In this document: piece by piece, positions 24,846 to 33,439 of the stretch
How the letters are laid out: each line of letters begins with the position of its first letter
Position numbering within the stretch: the stretch's first letter is position 1
Assembly (NCBI RefSeq): GCF_900107965.1
Contig: NZ_FNVU01000002.1
Span: forward strand, 310,001-374,000
DNA length: 64,000 nucleotides
DNA from: Actinacidiphila yanglinensis
GTDB lineage: Bacteria > Actinomycetota > Actinomycetes > Streptomycetales > Streptomycetaceae
Direction of reading: 5' to 3'
The notes under the pieces: model-generated
Databases searched by the model: none
Seen by the model: the letters and a program-made list of their open reading frames with translations, nothing else
What the model was told of the DNA's origin: nothing
Program-made: the position numbers and the translations under genes

Positions 24846-26924
24846 GTGACGTCCGGGGGCGCATCGGAGCAGCTCGCCCAGGCGGCCGAGATCCTGGTCC
24901 CGCTCGCCGAGGAGGCCACCGTGCGCATTCACGGCGCGGAGGCAGGGAATCCTCTTCTGGGCAGCGGCTTCTTCGTCGCACCCAACTGGGTGCTCACCTG
25001 CGCCCACGTGGCGAGGGCCGAAGGGGAGGTGACACTCGTGGGCGCGCCGCGCAAGGAAGTGCGGGTCGGCTTCCGCGACGAGCTCCTCGCGGGCGTCGTC
25101 GAGTGGGCCCAGCCCTCCGGCCCCGCGGCCGCCGGCATCCCCGGCCAGGGCCAGGGCCGCGGCGCCGGCCCCGGCGGATACGGCGCCTGGCCCGGTGAGG
25201 ACCGCGGCCCCGGCGCCTGGGCGGCCCCCGACCTGGCCCTGATCCGGCTGGTCGACCCGCTGGAGCACCCCTGCGTGTGGCTCACCGAGCGCACCGCGAA
25301 GGGCTACACCACCAACCCGGTCGCCTACTTCGGCTGGCTGCCGCTCGGCGGCGTCCCGATGGCGTACAACGGCCGGTGCGTGATCAGCGGCCAACTCGGC
25401 GTCGGCGGCGGCGGGTTGCTGCGACTGAGCAACGACGACGAGATGCCGCAGGGGCTGTCCGGCGGCCCGGTCGTCGACCTCGTGCGGGGCGAGGTGATCG
25501 GCGTGCTCCAGGCCCGCCGCGCCGAGCGGGACGGCGGACTCGCCGTCAGCATCCAGCAGTTACGCCAGCTGCCGGCCGGTGAGAACGCCGCGGACGACCT
25601 GTACCACCGGGTGATGACCGCCCACGACCTCTACCACGCCGACCACCACCGGTTCCTGCTCGACCGGGACTTCTACGGCTGGACCGAGGCGCACAGCGAG
25701 ATCGGCGCCGCCGCCGGCCGCGCCCTGACCCCCGGTCGGCGCACCGCGCTGCTCGGCCTGCTCGCCCAACTCCCGCCGCCCGCCGGGGCCCGCGCCCTCG
25801 GCGATCTGGTCACCGAGGTGCGCGGCGGCGCCGGGCAGGGCTTCGCGGTCGCCCCCCGCGCCTGGCGCGACGGCCTCGGCCTGCTGTACGACCTGCGGCG
25901 CGGGTCCGAACTGGAGGCGGTACTGCGCTACGCGGTGCTCGCCGCCAGCGCCGAACGTGTCCAGCCCGCCCAGGAGTCCGACGAGCGGGCGGTCTGGGAG
26001 TGGGCCCAGGCCACCGCGGCCGACCAGGGCCTGAGCATGCTCTTCCGCAACTCGCTGATAGGAGAGCGGATGGCGCGGCTGCGGGCGCGCGGCGCCGACG
26101 CGCAGTCGCCCGGGCCCGGCCCGCGCACGCGCGGCGAGGCGCAGTTGGAGATCATCCCGCGCGGCTGGGAGCCGGACCGTTTCGACTGGCGGGTCACCGT
26201 CTCCCCGGAGAGCGGCGAGGTCGACTGCGTGCACGAGGACTTCCGCGGCACGTCCGTCGCCGACCTGCCCGCGCTGCTGGCCGCCCCGCTCGCCGAGGCG
26301 TTCCGCCGCTGCGACGAGCCCGGCTACGTCGCGGCCCTGCAACTGGCCGTGCCCGGCTCGCTGATGGCCTTCGCCGCCGACACCTGGCGGCTGGACCCCG
26401 ACGGCAGCCGGCTCGGCGCGATCCGGCCGGTGGTGGTCCGCCGCACCGACCCGCCCCAGGACGCGGACCCGGGTGTCGCCGAGGAGCGGCTCAGCCGCTG
26501 GCACACCCTGCACCGGCGGCCCCCGTCCGCGGAGGTGCTGGACTGCGGCGACTCGCAGGAGGAGCCGCTCCCGGAGGACGCCGAACTGCGCGCCCGCCCC
26601 CGGGAGATGCTGCCGGTGCTGTGCCGCAGCGGTGCCGCCGCCCCGGAGGCGCTGCACCGGCTGCTGCGCTGCGGCTACTCGGTGGCGCTGTGGCGGCGCG
26701 AGCCGATCGAGCCCGAGCGGGTCTGCTCCGACCTGCACCGCGGCGTGCCGCGTCTGGTGCACGGCGCCCGCACCGCCGCCGGACTGCCCGCCGGTCTGGC
26801 CGCCCTCCGCGCCGCCGTGGCCGACGGCGTGCCCGAGGCGTTCTGGTCCGGCGGACTCGCCCTGCTCTACGACGACCCGACCCGGCCCCTTCCCGGAACC
26901 GACGAGCTGTTGGAGACTCCATGA
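24846..26924 (+). CDS. Trypsin-like protease with VMAP-type C-terminal region
   Basis: 692 residues. The N-terminal trypsin fold has H54 (LTCAHV), D129 (PDLALIRL) and S205 (QGLSGGPV), a complete triad, with a Gly/Pro-rich insert before the Asp strand. No signal peptide, so it acts in the cytosol. Residues about 250-400 are helical ('HHRFLLDRDFYGWTEAHSEIG...RTALLGLLAQLPP'), and 400-692 is a mixed domain resembling the C-terminal part of vWA-MoxR-associated effector proteins. It is the first gene of the island, followed by the MoxR and vWA genes expected to gate it. Codon 239 is TTA (25560-25562), rare in this genome and read by the bldA tRNA. GTG start 24846; a start further upstream cannot be excluded. 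Confidence 0.8.
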   Translation: MTSGGASEQLAQAAEILVPLAEEATVRIHGAEAGNPLLGSGFFVAPNWVLTCAHVARAEGEVTLVGAPRKEVRVGFRDELLAGVVEWAQPSGPAAAGIPGQGQGRGAGPGGYGAWPGEDRGPGAWAAPDLALIRLVDPLEHPCVWLTERTAKGYTTNPVAYFGWLPLGGVPMAYNGRCVISGQLGVGGGGLLRLSNDDEMPQGLSGGPVVDLVRGEVIGVLQARRAERDGGLAVSIQQLRQLPAGENAADDLYHRVMTAHDLYHADHHRFLLDRDFYGWTEAHSEIGAAAGRALTPGRRTALLGLLAQLPPPAGARALGDLVTEVRGGAGQGFAVAPRAWRDGLGLLYDLRRGSELEAVLRYAVLAASAERVQPAQESDERAVWEWAQATAADQGLSMLFRNSLIGERMARLRARGADAQSPGPGPRTRGEAQLEIIPRGWEPDRFDWRVTVSPESGEVDCVHEDFRGTSVADLPALLAAPLAEAFRRCDEPGYVAALQLAVPGSLMAFAADTWRLDPDGSRLGAIRPVVVRRTDPPQDADPGVAEERLSRWHTLHRRPPSAEVLDCGDSQEEPLPEDAELRARPREMLPVLCRSGAAAPEALHRLLRCGYSVALWRREPIEPERVCSDLHRGVPRLVHGARTAAGLPAGLAALRAAVADGVPEAFWSGGLALLYDDPTRPLPGTDELLETP

Positions 26925-26968
26925 CGAACACCGACACCCGGGATCGACGGGGGTATCGAGGTGAGTGA
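26921..26968 (+). other. Possible 15-codon coupling minicistron
   Basis: ATG at 26921 overlaps the protease stop as ATGA and encodes 15 residues (MTNTDTRDRRGYRGE). It terminates at 26968, seven bases beyond the MoxR GTG start at 26961, in a different frame. It could relay ribosomes between the two genes. Confidence 0.3.
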
Positions 26969-27983
26969 CGTGACCGAACCCGGTGCGGCCGGCGAGTGGC
27001 TCATCTACCGCGGCACCGGCGAACCCCACAACGGCATGGACAGCCTGCCGGAGCCCCCGCCCTGGCGGGACTTCGACGGCGGCCCGCTGGTCGGGCGCGC
27101 CCCGGGCGCGGACAGCTCCTCGGCCCGGCGGCTGGGCGCGTACCGGCACATGGCCGAGATGCACCGCCCCAGCCCCGAGGAACTGGAGATGGTCAACGCC
27201 GCGCTCTATCTGCGCCGCCCGCTGCTGGTGACCGGCAGCCCCGGCGCCGGCAAGAGCACGCTCGCGCACGCGGTCGCGTACGAACTCGGCCTCGGCCGGG
27301 TGCTGCACTGGCCGATCGTCAGCCGCAGCACCCTCCAGGACGGCCTGTACCGGTACGACGCGATCGCCCGCCTCCAGGACACCCAGATCGCCGCGAACTC
27401 CGGCACCGTGCCGCCCGGCGGCATCGGCAGCTACATCCGGCTCGGCCCGCTGGGCACCGCGCTGCTGCCCACCGCGCAGCCGCGCGTGCTGCTCGTGGAC
27501 GAACTCGACAAGAGCGACATCGACCTGCCGAACGACCTGCTGAACGTCATGGAGGAGGGCGAGTTCGGCATCCCCGAGCTGGAGCGGCTGGCCGAGCGCG
27601 AGCCGCAGGTCGAGGTGCTGACCGACGACGGCACCCGCGTCACGCTGCGCGAGGGCCGGGTGCGCTGCCGGGCCTTCCCGTTCGTGATCCTCACCAGCAA
27701 TGGTGAACGGGACTTCCCGCCCCCGCTGCTGCGCCGCTGTATCCACCTGGAGCTGGGCCGCCCCGACCACGAGCGGCTGTCCACCGTGGTGCGCGCGCAC
27801 CTCGGCGACGAGGCCGCGACCGTCGGCGACGACCTCGTCCAGCGTTTCCTGGAGCGCTCGCGCAGCGAGCTGCTCGCCACCGACCAGTTGCTGAACGCGA
27901 TCTACCTCACCCACCACGCGGCCCCGCCGTCCCGCACCAGGCTGGCGGAGATGCTCATCCAGCGGCTCGACCGGCCAAGGTGA
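26961..27983 (+). CDS. MoxR-family AAA+ ATPase
   Basis: 340 residues. About 70 N-terminal residues of linker-like sequence precede the AAA+ core: Walker A GSPGAGKST from residue 92, Walker B 'PRVLLVDELDKSDIDLPNDLLNVMEEGEF', sensor 1 'FVILTSNGERDFPPPLLRRCIHL', then a lid domain. MoxR proteins remodel a partner, usually a vWA protein. Here the vWA gene starts seven bases downstream and the protease gene ends 36 bases upstream, giving the effector-MoxR-vWA trio. GTG 26961 follows ATCGAG, a moderate Shine-Dalgarno. Confidence 0.92.
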   Translation: MSDVTEPGAAGEWLIYRGTGEPHNGMDSLPEPPPWRDFDGGPLVGRAPGADSSSARRLGAYRHMAEMHRPSPEELEMVNAALYLRRPLLVTGSPGAGKSTLAHAVAYELGLGRVLHWPIVSRSTLQDGLYRYDAIARLQDTQIAANSGTVPPGGIGSYIRLGPLGTALLPTAQPRVLLVDELDKSDIDLPNDLLNVMEEGEFGIPELERLAEREPQVEVLTDDGTRVTLREGRVRCRAFPFVILTSNGERDFPPPLLRRCIHLELGRPDHERLSTVVRAHLGDEAATVGDDLVQRFLERSRSELLATDQLLNAIYLTHHAAPPSRTRLAEMLIQRLDRPR

Positions 27984-27990
27984 GGCGGCC

Positions 27991-30900
27991 ATGGCCGAGA
28001 TGGGCTCCGGACGGCCCCCCGCCGGCGACGGCGCGGACCGTGCCGACCGCGCGGACCGCGCCGGCGAGCGGCTGACGTCGGGGCGCCCGCCCGGCGGCGG
28101 TGCCGGCACGCCCGGCGGGAGCGCGACCGGCGGCGAGACGCCCGGCGGGCGGGAGACCCCGCGTGCCCCGGACCCGCTGGCCCGGGTGGTCGGCGCGCTC
28201 AGCCAGGCCGGACTCGACCCGGACGCCTCCGAACTCGCCGACGCCCTCTGGCTGGCCCGCTGGTCGCGCCCGACCACCCGCCCCGGCCCGGAGACCTCCG
28301 TCGGCCCGCACAGCCGCCGCGATGCCGGCTCCGCCGCGGACTACCCGCGCGCGCACCGGCCCGACGGCACCGACGGTGCCGGCACCCGGCTGGTCCCGCC
28401 GGCCCAGACGCCCCCCGACGACCGGGTGATCAGCCTCTACCCCGGCGAGGGGGCTCCCGGGCAGGTCGGACCCGCGCCCGGCGGCGCCGCGCTCGGCGTG
28501 GGCGTCCCGGAGGCGGGCGCGCTGCCCCGGCTGCTCGAACTCCAGGCCGCCCTGCGCCCGTTGCAGCGCTACCGCAGCCCGGCCCGCCCGCTGCGCGAGG
28601 AGCTGGACGAATCCGCCACCGCCGAACGCGCCGCCCGCGCGGGCGGGTTGCTGCTGCCGGTCTTCCGCCCGAGACCGCAGGGCGACGCCGCGATGCAGCT
28701 GCTCATGGACACCTCCTCCTCGATGTTCGTGTGGGAGCGGATGCTGCGCGAGCTGAGCGGCGTCTTCGAGCGGCTCGGCGCCTTCCACGAGGTCCACGTC
28801 CGCTACCTGCACGCCACTCCGGACGGCGACGTCGGCATCAGCGGCCGCTTCGAGCCCGAATCGGCCGGCCTGCGCTCCGCCGACCAGCTCAGCGACCCCA
28901 CCGGCCGCCGGATCACCCTCATGGTCAGCGACTGCGCCGGGCCGCTGTGGCGCTCCGGGCAGGCCCACCGGCTGCTGCACCGGCTGAGCCGGCACGGCCC
29001 GGTCGGCGTGCTCCAGCCGCTGCCCGCCCGGCTGTGGAGCCGCACCCTGATGCCCGTCTCGTACGGGGTGCTGCACCGTGCGGAGGGCATGCTGCTCGCC
29101 TCGCCGCTGCGCTTCTCGCCCGGGGCGACCGGGGCGCCGGCCGAGCTCGACGCGGCGCCGGTGCCCGTACTGCCGCCCACCGCCACGGCGTTGGGCGCCT
29201 GGGCGCGGCTGCTGGCCGGCATGGGCGCGGGCGAGGTGCCCGCCGCCGTCGGCTGGGTACGCGCCGACCAGCCCGCCGTGCGGGTCCAGCCGCGGCGTAC
29301 CACGGTGCCGGTGCCCGCGCTGGTCGGCCGGTTCCGCGCCGCCGCGTCGCCCGCCGCCGCCCAACTCGCCGTCTACCTCGCCGCGGCCCCGCTGTTCCTG
29401 CCCGTGATGCAGCTCGTCCAGCGCACCATGCTGCCCGACTCCGGCCCGGCCGAGCTTGCCGAGGTGCTGCTCAGCGGCCTGGTGGTGCGCAAGAGCGGTG
29501 ACGACCACCGCTGGTACCACTTCGCGCCGGGCGTCCGCGACGCGCTGCTCGGCCCGCTCGGCGTGGACGAGGCGCGGCTGGTGCTCAAGCACTGCTCGGA
29601 GTACGTCGAGCAGCGGTTCGGCAAGTCCGGCCCCAACTTCCCCGCCCTGGCCATCACCCAGCTCGCCGAAGGCCCCGGCGACCCGACCGCGGACGCCGCG
29701 GTGCGCTCCGCCGTGCGGCAGGCCGCGGGCCTCGTGCCCGACGGCACCGGGACGGGCGCGGGCCGGGGCGGTGAGGACGGCACCGTGGCGGAGTCGCGGC
29801 AGCCGTTCGCGGAGGTCGCCGCGCGGGTGCTGGAGCGGTTCATGCCGCTGCCGGACGAGGGCGCCGTCCACGTTCCGGACGAGCCCTCCGCGGTGCGGTC
29901 GTCCAGCGTGGTGCAGCGGGCCCGGGACCTCGCCGACCGGTTCACCAGCGAGGGCATGGTGCAGAACCTGCTGGACGCCGTCGCGCTGCTGCGCCGGGCC
30001 GCCGCCGAGGAGCGGGTGCGCGGCCTCGACCCCGAACTGTGGACCGAACTGGCCCAGCAGCTCCTGCGGTTGTGGCGGCTGCGTGGTGGCGCCGACCTGC
30101 TGCGCGAGGCCCGCGAGGCCGCCGAGACCGCCGCCGCCCACCATTCCTCCGTGCCGGCCCGCGCGGTGCGCGCCCGGGTACTCCAGGCCACCGCCCAGGA
30201 GTTGGCCGCCGCCGGGGACAACCGCGGTGCGCTCGAACTGCTGCAGCGGGCCGACCGCGAGTTCACCGCCGTGTGCGCGGCGCCGGGCCTGGACTCCGCG
30301 CGATTGCTGGACGCCACGCTGGAACGGGTCGCGGTCCTGGAGGAGCAGTGGCTGATCAGCGGCGACGCCGTGCTGCTCCAGGAGACCGTGGGTTCGCTGG
30401 AGGCGTTCGCCGACTCCTGGCCGCCGCAGCGGCAGCGCCCGAGCGAGCTGTCCCTCGCGCACGGCCGCGCGCTGCTGCGGCTGGCCGACGCGGCCCGCGG
30501 GCGTGAGCGCCGGGAGACCTACGCCCAGCAGGCCGCCCGCTCGTACACCGGCGCGGTGACCGCGCTGCGGCGCGAGCAGGCGGCGCCGGAGGCGGTCACC
30601 GCCGCGGTGCTCGCCCTGATCGACGCCCAACTCCTCGCTGGGGGGCGACTCACCGAGGCGCAGCAGCTCGTCGACCGCGCCCTCGGCGAGACCCGCGACC
30701 GGCTCCAGCGGGCCGCGATCCTGACCCGCGCGGGGCGGATCAGGGTGGCCCGGCACACCGAGGGCGGGCCACCGGGCGAACTGGAGGCGGCGGCGGGCCG
30801 GTTCGAGGAGGCATGCCGGCTCACGCCGCGCGACCGGACCGAGTACCGCGACCTGATGGCCGAGTGGGGCGCGGCACTGCTGAGCAGGTCGGCGCTGCCG

Positions 30901-31443
30901 GGTGGCGAGACGTTCGTCAACCGGGCGGTGCTGGTGCTGCGCGACTGCCGGATGGAGACACCCGAGTCCGACCCGATGCAGCCGGAGCGGCTGCTGATGC
31001 TGGGCCGCGCGTTGATACTGCGCTACCGGGCCGAGGGCGAGCAGGTGGACCTGCGCGAGGCCGAGCAGGTGCTGGGCCTGGCCGCGCAGGGCGCCGACGG
31101 GGCGGACCTGGCCGCGCGGATATGGTTCGAACTGGGCGAGTCGCACCGCCTGGTGCCGGGCCACGTGCGGCGCCCCGAACGCCTCGACCAGGCGGCCGAC
31201 GCCTACCGCAAGGCGGCCTCGGCTGCCGCGGACGCGGCGCGCGCGTCCGCCGAGCCCGAGCCCATGGTGCGGCTGGCGGCCCGGGCGCACCACTGGCGCG
31301 GCGACGCCTACGAGACGGCCCGCCGCCCCCGCGCCGCCGCCGACGCCTACCGCGCCGCCCTGCACCAGTGGCGCCAACTCCCCGACGACGGCGGCGAGGA
31401 GGGCCGGAACACCGGCGCGCGGCTGGACCGCCTCAACAACTGA
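27991..31443 (+). CDS. Large vWA protein (SAV_2336-like) with TPR-like C-terminus
   Basis: 1150 residues. About 190 N-terminal residues are Gly/Pro/Asp-rich and include 'ALSQAGLDPDASELADALWLARWSR', the SAV_2336 N-terminal pattern. The vWA domain spans about 230-420 with an intact MIDAS D240-T-S-S-S244 and 'MVSDCAGP'. A helical winged region covers about 450-580. From about 640 to the end, all-helical TPR-like repeats ('RALELLQRADREFTAV', 'ARSYTGAVTALRREQAAPEAV'). The vWA domain should bind the MoxR ring and the repeats likely recognise a trigger. It lies seven bases after moxR. Confidence 0.83.
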   Translation: MAEMGSGRPPAGDGADRADRADRAGERLTSGRPPGGGAGTPGGSATGGETPGGRETPRAPDPLARVVGALSQAGLDPDASELADALWLARWSRPTTRPGPETSVGPHSRRDAGSAADYPRAHRPDGTDGAGTRLVPPAQTPPDDRVISLYPGEGAPGQVGPAPGGAALGVGVPEAGALPRLLELQAALRPLQRYRSPARPLREELDESATAERAARAGGLLLPVFRPRPQGDAAMQLLMDTSSSMFVWERMLRELSGVFERLGAFHEVHVRYLHATPDGDVGISGRFEPESAGLRSADQLSDPTGRRITLMVSDCAGPLWRSGQAHRLLHRLSRHGPVGVLQPLPARLWSRTLMPVSYGVLHRAEGMLLASPLRFSPGATGAPAELDAAPVPVLPPTATALGAWARLLAGMGAGEVPAAVGWVRADQPAVRVQPRRTTVPVPALVGRFRAAASPAAAQLAVYLAAAPLFLPVMQLVQRTMLPDSGPAELAEVLLSGLVVRKSGDDHRWYHFAPGVRDALLGPLGVDEARLVLKHCSEYVEQRFGKSGPNFPALAITQLAEGPGDPTADAAVRSAVRQAAGLVPDGTGTGAGRGGEDGTVAESRQPFAEVAARVLERFMPLPDEGAVHVPDEPSAVRSSSVVQRARDLADRFTSEGMVQNLLDAVALLRRAAAEERVRGLDPELWTELAQQLLRLWRLRGGADLLREAREAAETAAAHHSSVPARAVRARVLQATAQELAAAGDNRGALELLQRADREFTAVCAAPGLDSARLLDATLERVAVLEEQWLISGDAVLLQETVGSLEAFADSWPPQRQRPSELSLAHGRALLRLADAARGRERRETYAQQAARSYTGAVTALRREQAAPEAVTAAVLALIDAQLLAGGRLTEAQQLVDRALGETRDRLQRAAILTRAGRIRVARHTEGGPPGELEAAAGRFEEACRLTPRDRTEYRDLMAEWGAALLSRSALPGGETFVNRAVLVLRDCRMETPESDPMQPERLLMLGRALILRYRAEGEQVDLREAEQVLGLAAQGADGADLAARIWFELGESHRLVPGHVRRPERLDQAADAYRKAASAAADAARASAEPEPMVRLAARAHHWRGDAYETARRPRAAADAYRAALHQWRQLPDDGGEEGRNTGARLDRLNN

Positions 31444-31694
31444 CCCGGGTGGGCGCGGCCAACCGGGGTGTGAGGCACGGCCGTTGTCCCGGAGGCCGGC
31501 GCTCCGCCGATCCGCCCGGCGGTCGACTCCGCATCGTGGGAGGGGTCGAGGCCGACCCGGTGGCCGGCCGTCCGGCGCCGCCGATGCCCGCGTCCCACGT
31601 CGGCGCGGCAACGCAGGCGACAGCCGTGCATCCGGCGGGGCACCATGGACGGGAGCGAACAGCGGGACGACCGGACGGCTTTGGGAGGCGCGCG

Positions 31695-31898
31695 ATGGAG
31701 GAACGACCCTACGGCGGCGCGGAGGCGTACATCGACCCGGCGCTCGCCGAGGCCGGTATCGACCTGCTCGGCATGGATCTGGAGTCGCTGCGGACCGTGC
31801 AGCACCCGGTGCTTTCCGCGCTGGTCAGCGATCTGCGGGAGCGGGTCGCGGCGCCCGGCAGCGAGGCGCTGTGGGGGTTCGACAACGACACCCCGTGA
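31695..31898 (+). CDS. Putative RiPP precursor peptide (FxsA-like, atypical core)
   Basis: A 67-residue acidic peptide directly upstream of an FxsB-type maturase. A strong GGGAGG precedes ATG 31695. Residues 1-50 form a leader of the FxsA kind ('GIDLLGMDLESLRTVQHPVLSALVSDLRERV'), and the C-terminus is LWGFDNDTP. Known FxsA peptides end in FxSxx-COOH, where the maturase makes an aromatic-to-side-chain cyclophane; here W60-G-F62 and F62-D-N64 are the only aromatic three-residue motifs in the core and the Ser is missing. That it is the substrate is inferred from position, size and leader pattern. A hairpin follows, possibly limiting read-through to the enzyme genes. Confidence 0.7.
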   Translation: MEERPYGGAEAYIDPALAEAGIDLLGMDLESLRTVQHPVLSALVSDLRERVAAPGSEALWGFDNDTP

Positions 31899-31921
31899 GC
31901 GCCGCCGCGCGCCGGCCTGCT

Positions 31922-31953
31922 TTTGGCCGCGCCCCGGAAGGGATACGGCCAAA
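31922..31953 (+). terminator. Possible attenuator hairpin between precursor and maturase
   Basis: TTTGGCCG / CGGCCAAA, 8-bp perfect stem with a 16-base loop, in the 152-base gap. Partial terminators between RiPP precursor and enzyme genes commonly set a high peptide-to-enzyme ratio. Confidence 0.4.
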
Positions 31954-32050
31954 TCCCTGCCCAGGTGTTTGCTCCCTGTCGCCGGGCGGGAACAACCGCG
32001 AGGGCCGGCGGGAAGTCCCTCGATGGCCCGCGCCCGGGGGAGGTGATGAC

Positions 32051-33439
32051 GTGCGGCACACTGCCGGGGCACCCCGGCCCCCCGGCCCGGCCGCCGCGGC
32101 ACCCGCCGCCGGCGCACCCCGAGCCGTACGGACCTCCGCACCCGGGCCCGTGCCCCTGCCCGTGCCCGCGGTGGCGCACGCCGTCGTCCACACGGCCGCG
32201 GGGGTGCACGGGGCCGCAGGCGTGCCCGGGTACGCCCCGGCCCTCGCGTCCAGAGCCGGGCCGGATGCCGAACCGCCCGCCCCCATACGCCAGTTCATCC
32301 TCAAGACGCACAGCAGGTGCAACCTGGCCTGCACGTACTGCTACCTCTACGCCGGCCCCGACCACAGCTGGCGCGACCGCCCCCGCGCCCCGGCCGGCGA
32401 GGTGACCGCGCGCACCGCCGCCCGGATCGCCGAACACGCCGCCGCCCACCGCCTCACCGACGTCTCGGTGGTCTTCCACGGCGGCGAGCCGCTGCTCGCC
32501 GGTGCCGGCCGGCTGGCCGCCGACCTCGAGGTGATCCGCGCCGCGCTGCCGGCCGGCTGCACCGTGCACGCCAGCGTGCAGACCAACGCGACGCTGCTCA
32601 CCCCCGGCCGGGTCCGCACCCTGGCCGACGCGGGCCTGCGGATCGGGGTCAGCCTCGACGGCGGCCTGCCGGGCCACAACCGCGAGCGGGTGGACCACGC
32701 CGGCCGCCCCGCCTGGAAGGCCGCGTCCGCCGGGCTGCGGCTGCTGGCCGCCCACGCGCCCGAGGCGTACGCCGGGGTGCTGTGCGTGGTGGACCTGCGG
32801 CACGACCCGGTCGAGGTCTACGACTCGCTGCTCGCCTTCGACCCGCCCGCGGTCGACCTGCTGCTGCCGCACGGCAACTGGAGCGCGCCGCCGCCGGGCC
32901 TGCCCGCGCCGGCGCACGACCCCGCGCCGTACGGCCGCTGGCTCACCACCGTCTTCGACCGCTGGTGGGACGCGCCCGAACGCCGCACCCGGATACGGCT
33001 GTTCGAGGAATGCGTCGCCCTGCTGCTCGGGGTGCCCGCGGCGATCGAACGGCTGGGCCTGCAGCCCTTCGCAGCTGTCGTGGTGGAGACCGACGGCGCC
33101 ATCGAGCAGGTCGACTCGCTGAAGTCCGCCTACGAGGGCGCCGCCGCCACCGGCCTGGACGTCTTCCGCAACAGCTTCGACGACGCCCTCGCCCATCCCG
33201 GTATCGCCGCCCGCCAGGCCGGTCTCGCCGCCCTCGGCGCCACCTGCCGCGGCTGCGCCCTGGTCACGGTCTGCGGCGGCGGCCACTACGCCCACCGCTA
33301 CCGGGCCGGGGCCGGCTTCCGCAACCCGTCGGTCTACTGCGCCGACCTCGCCCACCTCGTCCGCCACACCGCCCACCGACTCGCCCAGGCGGCCGGCACC
33401 GGATTCGGCCGCGACACGACACGGGAGAACATCCGGTGA
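32051..33439 (+). CDS. FxsB-family radical SAM/SPASM peptide maturase
   Basis: 462 residues. An Ala/Pro-rich N-terminus (about 1-75), then 'RQFILKTHSRCNLACTYCYLYAG' with the radical-SAM cluster cysteines C90, C94 and C97, 'VVFHGGEPLL' (GGE motif, SAM binding), and a C-terminal SPASM-like region 'CRGCALVTVCGGGHYAHRYRAGAGFRNPSVYC' with auxiliary-cluster cysteines. Family members abstract a beta-hydrogen and cross-link an aromatic ring to a nearby side chain (cyclophane). GTG 32051 has a near-ideal GGAGGTGAT seven bases ahead. The stop overlaps the HExxH gene start as GTGA, so the two are coupled. Confidence 0.9.
   Translation: MRHTAGAPRPPGPAAAAPAAGAPRAVRTSAPGPVPLPVPAVAHAVVHTAAGVHGAAGVPGYAPALASRAGPDAEPPAPIRQFILKTHSRCNLACTYCYLYAGPDHSWRDRPRAPAGEVTARTAARIAEHAAAHRLTDVSVVFHGGEPLLAGAGRLAADLEVIRAALPAGCTVHASVQTNATLLTPGRVRTLADAGLRIGVSLDGGLPGHNRERVDHAGRPAWKAASAGLRLLAAHAPEAYAGVLCVVDLRHDPVEVYDSLLAFDPPAVDLLLPHGNWSAPPPGLPAPAHDPAPYGRWLTTVFDRWWDAPERRTRIRLFEECVALLLGVPAAIERLGLQPFAAVVVETDGAIEQVDSLKSAYEGAAATGLDVFRNSFDDALAHPGIAARQAGLAALGATCRGCALVTVCGGGHYAHRYRAGAGFRNPSVYCADLAHLVRHTAHRLAQAAGTGFGRDTTRENIR

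Noticed and set aside
27955..31611. 1218-codon open frame on the minus strand
   Set aside because: It mirrors the vWA gene. High third-position GC keeps the antisense frame open; its product is His/Gly/Gln/Arg-rich with no domain.
31645..31694. Second possible RiPP precursor starting at ATG 31645
   Set aside because: That frame overlaps the real precursor out of frame and gives an Arg-rich product without a leader-like pattern; its ribosome site is weak.
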